A stretch of 64,000 nt of DNA from Siphonodentalium dalli (GCA_032622095.1 CP136066.1:106475319-106539318); one strand, 5' to 3'. Positions 1-12,399 are shown, counted from the stretch's first letter. Notes: a model not told the origin generated them from the sequence alone. Numbers and translations: made by a program.

Positions 1-530
1 GGTCATCAAACATGTTTTATTCCAGAGTGATATCCATTTCCATTGGTACTCATTCTTGGCATATTGGTAAAGTTCTTGTTATTACTTCAGGCTAAACATA
101 TCCCTCAAATACAGAACATTTTGAGTACAGTCCCCCTTTAAAGATGGTATATATCTTCTGGGATTCTTCCCTAATTTTTGTATTGACTCTGATTGACTGA
201 GACATAAAAAGTTATAATTTTGAGTCTGAGAACATTGCAGGAGCTTGTAGGAAATCTATTTATTTTTTTTCACAAACCAAAACTGGGAAAGTAAATGTTA
301 CTATTTTTAGAACATTACAACATTTTTGATTGAAAATCTATCATTTAAAACACTTTTTAAAGTGAAATATGTTTAACACCAGATTATTCTTATGTTTTTG
401 GGGAATAATTATGCAAAAATTTTCTTCAAAAAAATTCATATATTATTGTTGTAATTGTTGCCTGGAAGAGATAGAGCATCTTTAATTTGTTTTAACTAAT
501 CTTTATTTGGAAAGATACATAATCTTTTGG
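1..530. other. AT-rich stretch with nothing recognised
   Basis: No gene, repeat family or RNA was recognised. The sequence is AT-rich with short homopolymers only. Confidence 0.5.
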
Positions 531-534
531 TTAA

Positions 535-770
535 CCCTTTTCTATACTAAATACTCATTTACAAGTTTTTTTGGGAATGTTCAGATAATAAGTTCAACAA
601 ACATAGGTCGTTTGTTGAACTTATTATCTGAACATTTCCCGCCAATACTTCTACTATGTTTTCGTCTCCGTCATTTGTTCATTTTCCTGAACACCCATCC
701 AAATGAATAATAGACCATTCAAATGTTACCGCTAGAACTGTGTGGGAGAATCCATTTAGTAAAGAAAGGG
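535..770. mobile_element. TTAA-flanked miniature element (236 bp)
   Basis: The left end is TTAA (531-534) then CCCTTTTCTATACTAAAT. The right end is ATTTAGTAAAGAAAGGG followed by TTAA (771-774). The terminal inverted repeats match over about 17 bases with one gap. A TTAA target duplication plus CCCTTT ends is the piggyBac-like pattern. No transposase is present. Confidence 0.7.
573..640. repeat. Near-perfect hairpin inside the 535-770 element
   Basis: 30-base and 31-base arms starting GGGAATGTTCAGATAATAAG are complementary except for one extra T, around a loop of about seven bases. Confidence 0.85.
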
Positions 771-840
771 TTAAATTTGTAGCAATTAATTTTAGTTTAG
801 TTTTACTATTTATCTACTTTATTCCCTTACCGAAATCTTA

Positions 841-1130
841 GTGATATCTTAGTGCTTCCTTAGTGATTGAATGCTGGAGGAAAATCACTAAGAAACACTA
901 ACAATAATCAGTAGGTGAAATGCCTAATAGGGAAAGTGAATGCTAATCTTAGTGCTTCTTAATGCTCAAGCACTACCTTAGTGCTTCCTTAGTCCTCTAT
1001 TTGGGTGAAATATTCATGAGCTTAGTGCTCGAGCACTAAGCTTAGTGCTCGAGCACTAATCTAATTTACATATCACTAGTGCTTGCCTTAGTGCTCAAGC
1101 ACTTATTTTTAATGATTTGTGAGCACTAAG
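841..1130. repeat. Left array of AGTGCTCGAGCACT palindromes
   Basis: CTTAGTGCTTCCTTAGTG, AATCACTAAG and perfect palindromes such as AGTGCTCGAGCACT recur about every 15-40 bases. The same units occur at 7380-7555, near the other end. Confidence 0.75.
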
Positions 1131-1739
1131 GTTGAAATAATAAATTCCAGCTAATATAGTATAGGCTAGTAGTAAATAAACATGCACATGTACTCACAAT
1201 TTATTCTATAGGGTCCCTATTTGTGTCCCACGGGTGTATATATAATCCTTCATCAAGTTTTTAATGAAATACAGTAATTTTCAAATTGATAACTTGATAA
1301 CTTTTAATTGGAAAAATAACATTTATACTAAACATCTGTAACATTTCATCGATTACTTTATCTAAATCACGAATATATGTACATGATTCTCTATTCTGGT
1401 CTTCCTCGGTTTAATTGTACTGACTTATTCCTGCAAAGAGAAATAAAAAATATGTTTAAAATTTGAATTATAATGTTGAATCTAGGCATACTATTACTGA
1501 ATGAGTGTCTAATCTCCAATGGATGCAAATAGCAATTCTGCCAATATGCGTTATTTGCAATCCGATGCTAGCTTAAATTTAAAAAAACATATTTTTGAAA
1601 TAACAGAACTATATGCCAATATTATCATTATTCCTACCTGTTTTCCATAAAATAAGACCCACTTATACATATATACTGATGATACTGTCCTAGCTGCCTC
1701 AAACTTTTGCAATTTAACTGTGAAAACTTTCAATGTTAA

Positions 1740-2869
1740 CCCTTTCAACCCGGGAGACCGGAATACCGGTCCGATCCTTATTTTCCTATATCCCGGGAGA
1801 CCGGAATACCGGTCCGGAAACCATACGATTTTTGACACGAAAATACAGCATAATAAACGCACATATCCATAAGAATTGTACTTCTACTTTGCACACATGA
1901 GTCCCCGGTTTACCACCGTGACTTTGGCTGTCGAACTGGCTACAGAGGGTCTGTTTCTTCGCGCATGCGCAGAGGCATATTAAAATAAAAAAGTTAGTTT
2001 TTTATCGTTTTTATCGTCGGCTAAGGAGATCAATTTCGTTAGAAATATTGCGAACAAAGCACACATTAAATATATTTTTGCTTGTAATAAGTCACAATTT
2101 CGTTACCATGACTTTAGCAGCTAAATTTGTGACCCCCGCGTCTGTTGTTTCGCGCATGCGCAGAGATGGATTTTGAAAAAACACTTTTTTTATCCTCAAA
2201 GGAGAAGCATTTCTCTAAATAACGTGACCACGTGGAGCCACAATATATAATAATGTACATGTACATGTATATTGGGACTAGAATAGACTGTCTCGCTGAC
2301 ATAATATGTGACACGTTTCACAACACGCTATAGTACAGGTAGCACATGCGCAGATGTGACATACCGGTCCGGTACTTAACTATATATGGTCCATATATAT
2401 GCGCATGTATATATGAGCCTATATATGAGCACATGCGTTTAACGTATATTAGGTTGCGTTTGAGTATTTGAAACGACGGAGAAGAAACTCCATATAATTA
2501 CAAAGTATGTGCACTAGATTCACTCTTCTGGCTAAATATGTCTAACATTTCACAATAAGGCGCTCACTGAATCGAAAACACCATTTCCTAGCTCTTATTT
2601 ACGACGATAAAAGCTATAATTGCATTTAACTTTCAATTCCGGGTAGTTGCCTAGCAACCGTTACCAGGGAGTGATCATGTGGCAAAGTATCCCGATTTAA
2701 AAATACTCAGTGGTCCATGGAGAACATACACATAAAGTTTCAGAGCCGTGGAGCTACTTGAACATAACCAACAGCATGCTCATAAACACGTGTCTACAAT
2801 AGGTCAAAATACCCCCGGGGGCCCCCGGGTCAGGGTACAGCTCTCTGTAGGGAGCCAGGGTTCAAAGGG
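1740..2869. mobile_element. TTAA-flanked element, 1130 bp, piggyBac-like ends
   Basis: TTAA (1736-1739) is followed by CCCTTTCAACCCGGG. The right end, read inverted, is CCCTTTGAACCCTGG, followed by TTAA (2870-2873). Next to the left end a 24-base unit, containing GGGAGACCGGAATACCGGTC, occurs twice (about 1746 and 1792). The interior has no coding frame that I recognise and includes copies of GCGCATGCGCAGA. Confidence 0.75.
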
Positions 2870-2873
2870 TTAA

Positions 2874-4304
2874 AGGAAATAATTTTAAAAAATCCTGTAT
2901 AAGCATCATTTTTGCAATCCATGTTTTAATAATTTGGCATTTCACACATTTGTATAACTCACTCTATAATCTCTTTCTTTTTTTGCCATAAGTTGAGCTA
3001 CCAGTACTGCTACTGAGAGATTGATTCAACTCCCTGCAATTCAAGCTGATTTCCTGCTGTATAGTCATGATGCAGTTTCTTCCCAAATCTTGCATGAATG
3101 CATGCTTCTTTGAAAGAGAAATTGTGAAATCTGAAATTAAAATAGAATAATTAATATGTCTTAGCTATAAAGATATTAAAGTCATATTTTTCTCTCATTT
3201 TGATCTTGGGGGGTACCATTAAAGAAAATATATTGGCCTTATAAAATTGTTTATTGGGGAAGACAATTAGCACATTATAGTTAATTAATACACCCAGTGT
3301 AAGTTTCTTTTAAATATAAAAAATTGCAATATATCATTCAAATATGTATATATAGATTTACATCTTGGAGGTGTGAGTCATTTTTTTATTTTCAAAAGGG
3401 TTAAATTTCCTATGAGAATTGATATATTAAATCCCATTTATACATGTTTGTGTATTTTTAAAGGGAACCTGAGAATCTGGTGGAGAGTTTGGTGAATTGT
3501 GGCAGCTGGGCCTTGTAATGATCGCTGTAGCTATTTATATTTGTTTAATATTGCACTGTGTGTACTTGAGTTGGTGAAGTAATCCTGTGAATATTATTAG
3601 TACTGTTGACAATATCATAGTTTGGATTTTCATGAGGCAACATATAAATTAAAAAGATTTATGAGAGTATATACTTACATTGTTCCCCATCCTGGTGCTG
3701 TTGTTTCTCCATCAAAAACACAGAAAAAACTGAGAAATTATCTCTTTTCACATACATAAATGTGTTAGGTATATATATTGAAAACATACTTCTTCCATAT
3801 TCCGATTAAACTCACTGATTCTTTAGAAAAAATATGAGAATAACAGCTAGCTCCATGTGTATAATATATGACTGAGAGACAAACTATGGGTAGTCAAAAC
3901 AAGAGAGCACATACACTATGACAAACATCTGTTGCTGATATTAAAGAAGTGTCAAATTACAAGATGTGGCTGGATTCCTTTGTGATGTAACTAAATTTAG
4001 AACAAGTTCAAATAATCCTATATAGGCTCCAGGGGGTGGTCAGATTAGATGATTAATTTATATATATAGGCACTGTCTTGTCCCAGGAATATTTTTAGAG
4101 CATGCATATGATACAGTTGGTTTTATTGCAGTTTAATAGCTCCAATTAAGAGCCAGCTAGTAGCTAGTACATGTAGTGAGAACAATTCGATCATTACTTG
4201 AATTAGTTAAGCAAATTGTCTCTTTTATAACTACTTTGATTCAGAATTGGGGTAGTTTCAATTCATATTAATTATCAACTACTAGTACTTATAGATCCAA
4301 AATG
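2874..4304. other. AT-rich interior of the candidate 6.7-kb element
   Basis: No coding region, RNA or repeat family was recognised in this stretch. Confidence 0.4.
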
Positions 4305-5362
4305 GTATTACATGTATTTCCAATGAAAAATTATATTTTTAAATGTATCTAAAAAAAATCAATAATTTTTGTCCCTTTTCAGAACAAATAATTGGAGAAA
4401 AATACATTTGAATAACACAAACTCATGTTGACTGGTCTGCCTGACTGAAAACATTATTATTTTATATAAAAAAATAAATAAAAATATTAATAAATAATAA
4501 TAATAATTTATTTATATAGGATATGAAGGGGTTGACAATCTGACAATATACTTTATATTGGTCTCACCTTGAAGTGTTGATCAAACCACTTATTTTGATA
4601 TGTATAATGCACAGATCAACCAATTTTTGATGCAGCAATGGATTTTTTCTCACTTTTTCCATGAAATATCTGTTGAACCTGAGTTAGTTTAATTGCAAGA
4701 GATTCTCTGCTTGAAATAAACAAAGTTCTCAGCTGTAAGCACTAAGAGTGCCTTACTAGTGATTGAGAAAATCCCAGAAACATTAAATGACTGCTGTTAT
4801 TTGGAAGCTAAATTCTTAGTGCTTCCTATTACTCCAATCTCATGGTTTTGACATTGTGTATTGAATAGATATCTTTTGTTGCAAATATTTCACTTAAAAG
4901 ATAGATTTCCAATAAAAAAGTTAAGTTTTTAAATGTATCTTAATCAGCCACATTTTCCATCCTTGTTCAGATAAAATAAGTGGAGAAAATATGTTCATGT
5001 GAGTGCATGTATGTGACACAAACTCACCCTAACTGGTCTGTTTCACTCAAAAATTATTTTTTAATATAAAAAAAATAATTGGTCTCAGCATGAAGAGTTC
5101 ATCAAACTGCTTCTTTTGATATGTATAAAGCACATACTAGTCAATACTTGTTACAGCAATGGATTTTTTCTCACTTTTTCCGTGAATTCCATGAACCTGA
5201 CTTAGTTTATTTCAAGCAGAGATTCTCTTGAAATTAAACTAAGTTCTCTGTAAGCACTAAGAGTTCCTTACTAGTGATTGAGAAAATCTCACAAACATTA
5301 ACTGACTGCAGATATTTGGAAGATAAATGCTTAGTGCTTCATATTACTCCAGTCTCATGGTT
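4305..5362. repeat. Diverged direct duplication, about 520-590 bp per copy
   Basis: Segments from about 4310-4852 and 4893-5362 align in the same orientation with small gaps. Landmarks shared by both include GGATTTTTTCTCACTTTTTC (4640 and 5161), TTTTGATATGTATAA and TACTAGTGATTGAGAAAAT. No coding frame is shared. Confidence 0.75.
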
Positions 5363-5409
5363 TAAAACATCATGCAGCATTAACAATCAGATGGTTGGAG
5401 TACTAACCC

Positions 5410-5720
5410 TTACAAAAATGTCCTAACATAATTCTCATGAGAATCTCACGTTAGAATCTCACGTGAGGTTTTTAATATGCAAATTAGCAAGATCTCATAA
5501 GAATTTTTTCTCACATGAGAAAGAATCTTTCCTCACGTAAGAATTTTTTCTCACGTGAGAAAAAATCTTGCTAATTTGCATATTAAAAACCTCACGTGAG
5601 AAATAATTTTTTCTCATGTAAGAAAGAATCATTTCTCACGTAAGAAAGAATAATTTCTCACATGAGAAAGAATCATTTCTCACGTGAGAAAGAATCATTT
5701 CTCTCGCGAGAAAAATCCTT
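5410..5720. repeat. CACGTG minisatellite with an embedded hairpin
   Basis: TTTCTCACGTGAGAAAGAAT-type units repeat about every 19-22 bases. Each is centred on the palindrome CTCACGTGAG or the variant CTCACATGAG. Within it, the segment beginning CTCACGTGAGGTTTTTAATA (about 5458) is inverted at 5565-5600. The open frame at 5662-5853 begins as a translation of this repeat. Confidence 0.8.
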
Positions 5721-6840
5721 TTTTCATGCATATAAGAAAAAATTCCTGTTCTATATATTTCAAAATATAATGACCAGTATAACAAATAAGGAATATCTAA
5801 TTCAAACAAATCTATGTGCTACCAAATTCATTTTGGTATCATTAACAATTTAACACTGTCATTTATCATCTTTTTAAGGTTATAAAATAACAAACACTGT
5901 CATTGAGAATTTCCAGGCTTTCGGACTGCTTTTGCCCCCTTGCCATTTTCTGCTTCTGGGGTCCCTGATCTTAGAGGCATTTGTGTGTGCGATGAATCTA
6001 TATTGTACAAATACAGATCTGTATTCTCACACAAATCTCACACTAAACTTCAACTTAACTTTTCTTAATATTTGATCAACCAATTTTTCAATTGCTGTTC
6101 AACATGTGTGCATGTGTACACTGCAACATGTTAACTGCTCTTCGTGGAATATTCCAAATAACTGTAAAAATCACTTCCATGAAACAATGAAAACTGCCAT
6201 AAATTGTTTATTTCCTAAAATTCATTCATTTTGTTCAAATAGATTTGAACATTTACTCTGTCTTAGAATCAATTAACAATAACAGAAGTTTATTTGATGT
6301 GATATGGGCCATCATTATTTATTCTAGAAATATAATTTAAAATATTTGAAAATAAAATTTAAATCAACTTTAATATATACACATATATACTGCATGTAGT
6401 CTACCTGGTTGATAAATTACATATTAGAACCTGCAGTAAAGGCAACACAAGAGACCACATGCCATAAAATCTTGCCATGATGCCAGATGCATGACGCGAT
6501 GCCTAAAGCCCTCTGCCATTTATATAAATATTACACTTACCTAGTATAGTGTGTATTCCATGTTGTGGAACTTATCATTAAAGAATATCCACAAATAAAA
6601 CAATAAATATAACTCCATGTTCCCCTTCTCGTGAATATAACACAACTTCAGCTTCTAGCACAGATATAAAGATAATTTACAGTCTAAATCATGCACAGCA
6701 ACTGACATGTACAGGTTAACTCCAGTAACTGTTTTGGCGCATTTTATATTTTGAATTCTCCAGCATACACCAGATCAGATTTCTCAAGACCACATGTTCT
6801 AGATTAAATCATTTTACCCACCATTGAAATCTGACTTAAA
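5721..6840. other. AT-rich stretch with nothing recognised
   Basis: No gene or named repeat was found. This is interior sequence of the candidate 6.7-kb element. Confidence 0.4.
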
Positions 6841-7370
6841 AATATCTACCCTATTTCTAACATATTCTCATGTAAGAAAATCACACTTGGCTTACTTTTC
6901 TGGAATTGGAGACCACACAATTTAAAGTCTGTATTTCTTATGAGATCTAACGTGAGAATTTCTGACTTTGAAAATATCCAATAAGTTTTTGTGAAAAAAT
7001 TTCAAAGTGTGCATTCCTCATAAGAAATCACGTGAAAATTTCTTAACCCCAAATTTCCAATTTTTTTTTAAAACTTACTTGAAGGATGATAATTTCAAAG
7101 TCTATTTTTCTCATGAGAACTCAAATTAGAATTTGCAACTTAGAAAAATATACTATCGGTTCAGTGGAAATATTTCAAAGTCTGCATTTCTTACGAGATC
7201 TCATATTTCTCACGTGAGAAATTTTTCTCACATAAGACCCTTGGTTAGAAAATTGATTTCTAACATGTTCTCACAAGGTTCATGTTAGATTTCTCTGCTT
7301 TGCATATCTTTCTAATATGCTTCTCGTGAGATTCTTATAAGATTCTAACAACTTCTCATGAGAAAGTTCT
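6841..7370. repeat. Scattered CTCACGTGAG-type motifs
   Basis: Degenerate copies of TTCTCATGAGA, TCTCACGTGAGAA and TCTTATGAGAT recur at irregular spacing. They are related to the minisatellite at 5410-5720. Confidence 0.55.
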
Positions 7371-7379
7371 GTATGGGAA

Positions 7380-7555
7380 GAATCACTAAGAATCACTAAG
7401 AATCACTAAGGAGAAAATCCCTTAGTGCTCAAGCACTAGCATTAGTGATATTCTTAGTGCTTACACCCCACAAACATTAAGGAAATGTGGAAATTAATGA
7501 TTCTTAGTGCTCGAGCACTAAGCAAGCACTAAGGAATCACTTATTTAGTGATTTC
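7380..7555. repeat. Right array of AGTGCTCGAGCACT palindromes
   Basis: Three direct copies of AATCACTAAG are followed by AGTGCTCAAGCACT and AGTGCTCGAGCACT palindromes. This mirrors the left array. Confidence 0.75.
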
Positions 7556-7567
7556 TTTCGGTAAGGG

Positions 7568-8336
7568 TTGACATACTTTCTATTAGCAAAACTATAAGGT
7601 TTTTTAACCGATTTGCAACACTGAGACACTGTCTGCAGCAATTTGTTGTAATTTTTCACAAAACATGAAGAGGTCCTGAAATTTGCCTCGGATAAAAAAT
7701 AGCTGACAAATTTCATTTTCCCCTCAGCTCAGCCGTTAGCCGACTCTAATTAACAGGGGATGGAGCCCAACCTGGGCAGCCTATTTCCGTTCTATGCTTC
7801 ACAGAATGGCTAGAAAAACCTCATTTATCAATTGGAAGAGAACTGTTATGTTGCTCAAGGGGGAAAAATATACCCATTTGGATAGTTTGAAATAAGTTTG
7901 ATCCATCCAAGTGCTGCTAAATAATGTTTTGGAAGCACCAAATTTTGTTTGGCATTTACATGTACTACTCTGAAACTAAATTTGACTATTGAAAAGCATG
8001 CCCTTTTCGGTGAGATTTGCCCAGCCCTTGCCATCAATTGATTACAGCACTAGTATTTTTATATTATTGGAAAAGAGAAGCATGGAGCATAGTAATTCAT
8101 AACATTTCCAAAAATAAGGATAATTGTTGCCCCCAAGAATATATATAGCCCCAAAACCTAGTCGTATTAACCAAATATTTTAGTGATCATCTAAAAATGA
8201 TCTTCGATTTGACACCATATAAGTTATAACACAGAACATACCCCTCATTATGTCTGTAATTGTAATGGATGTGCAGAGGTTAAAGTTCATCTACTTTTTA
8301 ACTGAGTTTTAGCACCCCTTTCAAGATGACCAGTAC
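7568..8336. other. Intergenic stretch with nothing recognised
   Basis: Only short accidental open frames were seen. Confidence 0.4.
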
Positions 8337-8782
8337 AATTAATGCCCCTAATTTACTATTTCTTCGGGTGAAAAATATCTTAGTTTAGTGGAAGAACTCA
8401 CCCTTCAAAGCTCAGAGCTATTATATTTTGATTTTTGAAATCTTATTTATTTTCACCACCTCAAATTCCATATATGGTGATGCCAGGTTAGATCTGGAAA
8501 TCCCCAGCATGTTTCATCACAAATGTATTATAACCAAAGCCATCGTTAACCGTGACATTGCATGACCTCCAAAACTCATTACGGCATCCGTATATATTTG
8601 TGGTGGACTTTTTGCTAGGCTTACAACAATTCGGGATCATCCAATGGGATGAAGAACATAAATAAATTTCAAAAATTGAAATGTAATAGCTGTGAGCTTT
8701 GGAAGGGTGTGTTCCTTGACTCAAATCAAATATTTTTCACCCCCATAACCGAAGAAACAGTAATTTAGGGGTGTTAAATCGG
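8337..8782. mobile_element. Inverted-repeat element, family X, copy 1
   Basis: Arms of roughly 130 bases are inverted: the left contains CCCCTAATTTACTATTTCTT and the right ends with GAAACAGTAATTTAGGGGTG. Next to both are GGTGAAAAATAT-type and AAAGCTCAGAGCTATTA-type segments in mirrored order. The same arms occur at 17573-18041 and, degraded, at 40966-41429. Confidence 0.7.
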
Positions 8783-9064
8783 ACAGCGTTATCTTTAAAT
8801 TTTATGTGGACTATCTCTTTTATGAATCCCTTATATTGTATAGCTTTATACCACTTACTTACTCAGGGTATGAAGGGTTTTTTTATAGATAAATCAAGGT
8901 TTCTTGGTTGCATTATGTTTGAATGTATTTTTATATTAATGTGTAAATATTTTCTGTATATATGTATATAGTAATCTCAGGTGTGACTGTGTACATATGA
9001 TGGTGATTGTGTGGATTTTTGTGTGTACCGTAAGTTGCACTATCTATTTGAATTTACTACATTA
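8783..9064. other. AT-rich stretch with nothing recognised
   Basis: Short open frames only, with no family match that I can see. Confidence 0.35.
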
Positions 9065-9477
9065 TACCATAGTGGTGTTGTGTGTCTGCCACTATGGTGT
9101 CTTTGTTTAATCTTGGGTGTTGTTATGGCAGACCAAGTTAATCATCTAATCGAGCGCATTGGTTTGATGGACCAAGTTTGTTCAGAACTGGTGATTTGAT
9201 TTCCTGTTTGATATTTTTAAAGTCATCGTTTTTCAACTGTGTTCATACCTCATAAAAGCTGTGGATCCCACCTCTGCCACCACACCATTAATTGAAGAAG
9301 GAACACAGTTGGAAACCAGACGAAGACCAAAATATTTTTAAAATGGAAAGTAAAACCAACAAACTTGGTCCGTCATACCAACGCCCTGGATTAGAAGATA
9401 ACAACCTTGGTCCTTCATACCAACATCCTAGATTAGATGAAGATGCCATAGTGGAGGATACACAACACCATTATGGT
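9065..9477. repeat. Inverted-repeat element with an internal 45-bp duplication
   Basis: The left end CCATAGTGGTGTTGTGTG and the following CCACTATGG are inverted at 9450-9477. Between them, a unit of about 45-48 bases containing CTTGGTCCGTCATACCAAC occurs twice (about 9361 and 9407). The open frame across it has no recognisable domain. Confidence 0.6.
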
Positions 9478-9666
9478 GCATACCATGACATTTTGTTGTG
9501 TGCTTCGTTGATAAGGGTCGATCCCCATTAGCAGTCTTGCATTTAGTCATGGCAACTTTAAAGTACGAACCACTCTTTAACTGTGGCTGAGTTGAATTTC
9601 TTATCACTCATCTGGTGATATACATTTCTTTCGTTGATTATGGTTGGTCCTGGAGATACTTATTAC

Positions 9667-9812
9667 CCCTTTCATGACGGGAGCTGCCCTGTGCCAGTGT
9701 ATTCTCTTATATATGCGAGGCTCCCTATGCGAGAATCACATACCTGTATATATAAGAAAATGCATTGGCACAGGGTTTTGCAAAATTTCAGGAAGCTCCA
9801 GTCATGGAAGGG
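9667..9812. mobile_element. TTAA-type miniature element, 146 bp (CATGACGGGAGCTGC family)
   Basis: The left end is CCCTTTCATGACGGGAGCTG, preceded by TTAC (a degraded TTAA). The right end is GGAAGCTCCAGTCATGGAAG then GG and TTAA (9813-9816). The ends are imperfectly inverted. A second member lies at 13803-13998. Confidence 0.7.
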
Positions 9813-9819
9813 TTAATAT

Positions 9820-10893
9820 TGAGGCAGTGGAAACAATATTGTATAATAGACTGACATGGAGTGTTCAATATTTTCAGTGAGCGCTACGAATAAAAAATTA
9901 AAAGGTTCATGTGTGCCATTAATAAGGTCATTCTACAGTGATTACGCATCTCTATATTCGGATTGCACTGTTTTACTGTTTATTTATTGCAATGGCACAG
10001 AAATTACAAGCCACCCGTGGCTGTGACGAGGATATTGAATGGCTTATACAATGGGCGATAAATAACTCGGAAGTGAGTAACGCATAAACAAAAAATCACT
10101 GTGACAAAATGCACATGCAACTGCTGATTGATTGGAAGCGGCCCCAAGACAAAGTTTGTACTCATAGCAGCTGTAGAATGACTGGTCACAAAATGGTTTG
10201 TTGTAAATTTCTACTAAGAAGTTTCAACAAGTTTCAAAATTTAACTTTTTTCTTTAAGAGCCATATCGCTAAAAAAAATTTGGGGACAAAACCTGTTTCA
10301 CTTTAATTTGTGTCAATTGAAATAATTTTGGCTATTCTACAATTGTTATGAATATGAACTTTGTTTACATAGTCAGAGCTTTCTGTGATGATCCAGCCTT
10401 GATGAACCAATTCCAGGCATAATATTTGAGATATTAAAGACATATTATGTACTCAGTGCTCAGGCGCTATCCCAACTGGAGGAATTTAGCATTCTACCAA
10501 CATCGCCGAAAATTTCAAGCAAATCGACCACAACACTCCATAGAAAACATCGTCTGAACTACGCTCATTTGTAAATATTTACTACTCGATTCGGGATGCA
10601 TCTATCGGCGATAAACTAACAAAACCCATTTTGTCATCGATAGTCGCTGCATTTAATTAGTATATAAGAATGACGGTGTGTGTTGTCAATTTGGATATAA
10701 TATTTGTAAAATTAACTACTTTGAACAAGATTATTCTCGATTTCTATTTGATCACCCTACTGGAGTGTTTCACATCACTTTAATAGTGGAAGAAAAAATT
10801 AGTAAATTTCCATCATTGTCTCAAACATAATTTAGCAGATAAAGTCTTTCAAATCATGCTGCCAAATTAGAACATTGAGCTACATCAGCAGCA
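9820..10893. other. Intergenic stretch with nothing recognised
   Basis: No coding region, RNA or repeat family was recognised. Confidence 0.4.
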
Positions 10894-10905
10894 TAAAGGA
10901 AGAAG

Positions 10906-11154
10906 CCTTGAAATAGTGTGTCTGTTATTTGCAGAATGAGGTTCCCAGAGGGTGAATTTAGTGATGCTACCCCGCATAGCGGGCTAGCATCACCAAATTC
11001 ACCCTCTGGGAACCTCATTCTGCTGATGTGTAAGTAGAATGAGGTCCCCAGAGGGTGAATTTGGTGATGCTAGCCCGGTATGCGGGGTAGCATCACTAAA
11101 TTCACCCTCTGGGGACCTCATCTGCAAATGACAGGCACACTATTTCAAGGCTTG
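10906..11154. mobile_element. Palindromic miniature element, about 250 bp, with a 9-12 bp target duplication
   Basis: The whole element is one large inverted repeat. AAGCCTTGAAATAGTGTG at the left is inverted at the right (CACACTATTTCAAGGCTT). Each arm is itself a palindrome built from GAGGGTGAATTTAGTGATGC and its inverse. TAAAGGAAGAAG occurs directly on both sides (10894-10905 and 11155-11166). The exact edge is ambiguous by three bases. A 9-10 bp duplication with long inverted repeats would suit a Mutator-type element, but that is inference. Confidence 0.8.
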
Positions 11155-11166
11155 TAAAGGAAGAAG

Positions 11167-11636
11167 TCCTTTTAGAAATTTCTCAAATATAGATCAGCCA
11201 GAGTTAATCAATGACTGGGTCTGTTGATAATGATATGTTATCATTCACAAACATTTGTGTTGTGACAAGTTATAAAAATCCCATGCAGACGGCGATGCGA
11301 GCGGCGCGTTTTTCTGTGATTTATGTGTTGTCATCATCAACAGATAAAGTTTATTGTCGAATATTACTTGAACAGCTGTGATAGGATACATTTCTGGCAT
11401 CCATAGTCGCTCTCCGTGATTAGGCTCTCACTCCTACTATTGTTTTTTGACTGTCATAGCGACGCTCACATTTGACTCTTTCATCGCGACACTCACGTTC
11501 AACATGAATGTATATACATCAATTATGTTGTTTGTTCTAATTCAGCGCTAGATGCAGGAACCATGGATGACACTCCGCTCGCAATGCCACCTGCATGAGC
11601 CTTAATTCTATTCCATTTAAAAATCACCCAAATAAA
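11167..11636. other. Intergenic stretch with nothing recognised
   Basis: No supported feature. Confidence 0.35.
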
Positions 11637-11846
11637 GTAATGCCCTAAATAATCGACTCCTTAACCACAGGAGAATTATGGGTAATATTTCAGGATTTAG
11701 TCAGAAATATGGCTTGTTGCCATTCATGTGGAAAGCTCTCACTGAGAGCTTTCCGATGAATGGCAACAAGCCATATTTCCAACTAAATCCTAAAAAATTA
11801 CCCATAATTCTGCTGTGGTTAAGGAGTCAATTATCTAGGGCATTAC
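11637..11846. mobile_element. Palindromic miniature element, 210 bp
   Basis: GTAATGCCCTAAATAATCGA at the left is inverted at the right end (ATTATCTAGGGCATTAC). The arms of about 100 bases pair almost throughout, meeting at CTCACTGAGAG near 11740. The open frame over it is a by-product. No clear target duplication was seen. Confidence 0.8.
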
Positions 11847-11849
11847 GGT

Positions 11850-12280
11850 ATATCTCATCCTATCTTAAACACCTACTGCTGTGTTATTCCTTGTTTCTAC
11901 ACTGTTGTCAGTAAATCCTCTAAATGCTGCTATTCCGAGGGAACTGGTATCAAATGTAATTAAATAATTTAAGGACTATGGAACTCAAATTATAGAGCAG
12001 GAGGCAGTAACACCCCTTGAAAACTGGCAGACAACCAGGGACATGCGACGGGGTTTGGGGAGGGGGACCCTCCCCACGAACTTTGGTCCAAATTTTCAGC
12101 AGTTAGAAAGTTCATGGGTTGAAATTGTTCACATTTGTGTATATATATAGCAGATATGGCACAGTAGCATGTTATATATACATCTCCGAAACATGCTGAG
12201 CGTTGCTCTTTGAAAATGTCTGGGACTATACAACACACAAGGCGCCTATTTTTAGAAGCAAATGTAAGTTCTGAGGCAGT
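11850..12280. other. Intergenic stretch with nothing recognised
   Basis: No supported feature before the tRNA-like sequence. Confidence 0.35.
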
Positions 12281-12281
12281 G

Positions 12282-12385
12282 AAAAAAAAATTTGGGATTG
12301 GGTGGGATTCGAACCGCAGGCCATGACGGCGAGCTCGCCTTGCGACTCAAAGAATGTTGTCAATACCACACGGCCAACCAGTAAT
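12282..12385 (-). mobile_element. tRNA-like sequence (SINE head or tRNA pseudogene)
   Basis: Read on the minus strand it has an A-box-like TGGCCGTGTGG (12366-12376) and a perfect B box GGTTCGAATCC (12305-12315). A run of nine T, a pol III terminator, follows shortly after (12282-12290). The T stem and acceptor do not pair properly, so it is not a functional tRNA. Confidence 0.55.
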
Positions 12386-12399
12386 TAGTGAGGACTTCG

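Larger units (their letters stand above)
824..7567. mobile_element. Candidate 6.7-kb element with short inverted ends and end-proximal palindromes
   Basis: CCCTTACCGAAA at 824-835 is exactly inverted at 7556-7567. Both ends are followed inward by arrays of the same short palindromic unit (AGTGCTCGAGCACT and relatives) at 841-1130 and 7380-7555, and diverged relatives occur at 4735-4830 and 5250-5350. No target duplication is visible beside the ends and no transposase is readable, so the boundaries rest on the terminal match and the mirrored arrays. It contains a nested TTAA element. Confidence 0.5.

Noticed and set aside
5580-5720. CTCACGTGAGAAAGAAT repeats considered as a CRISPR array or E-box enhancer
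   Set aside because: Units are contiguous without unique spacers. An E-box role is possible, but nothing in the context supports it.
12282-12385. Functional tRNA gene on the minus strand
   Set aside because: B box and terminator are good, but T stem and acceptor do not pair, so it is a pseudogene or SINE head.
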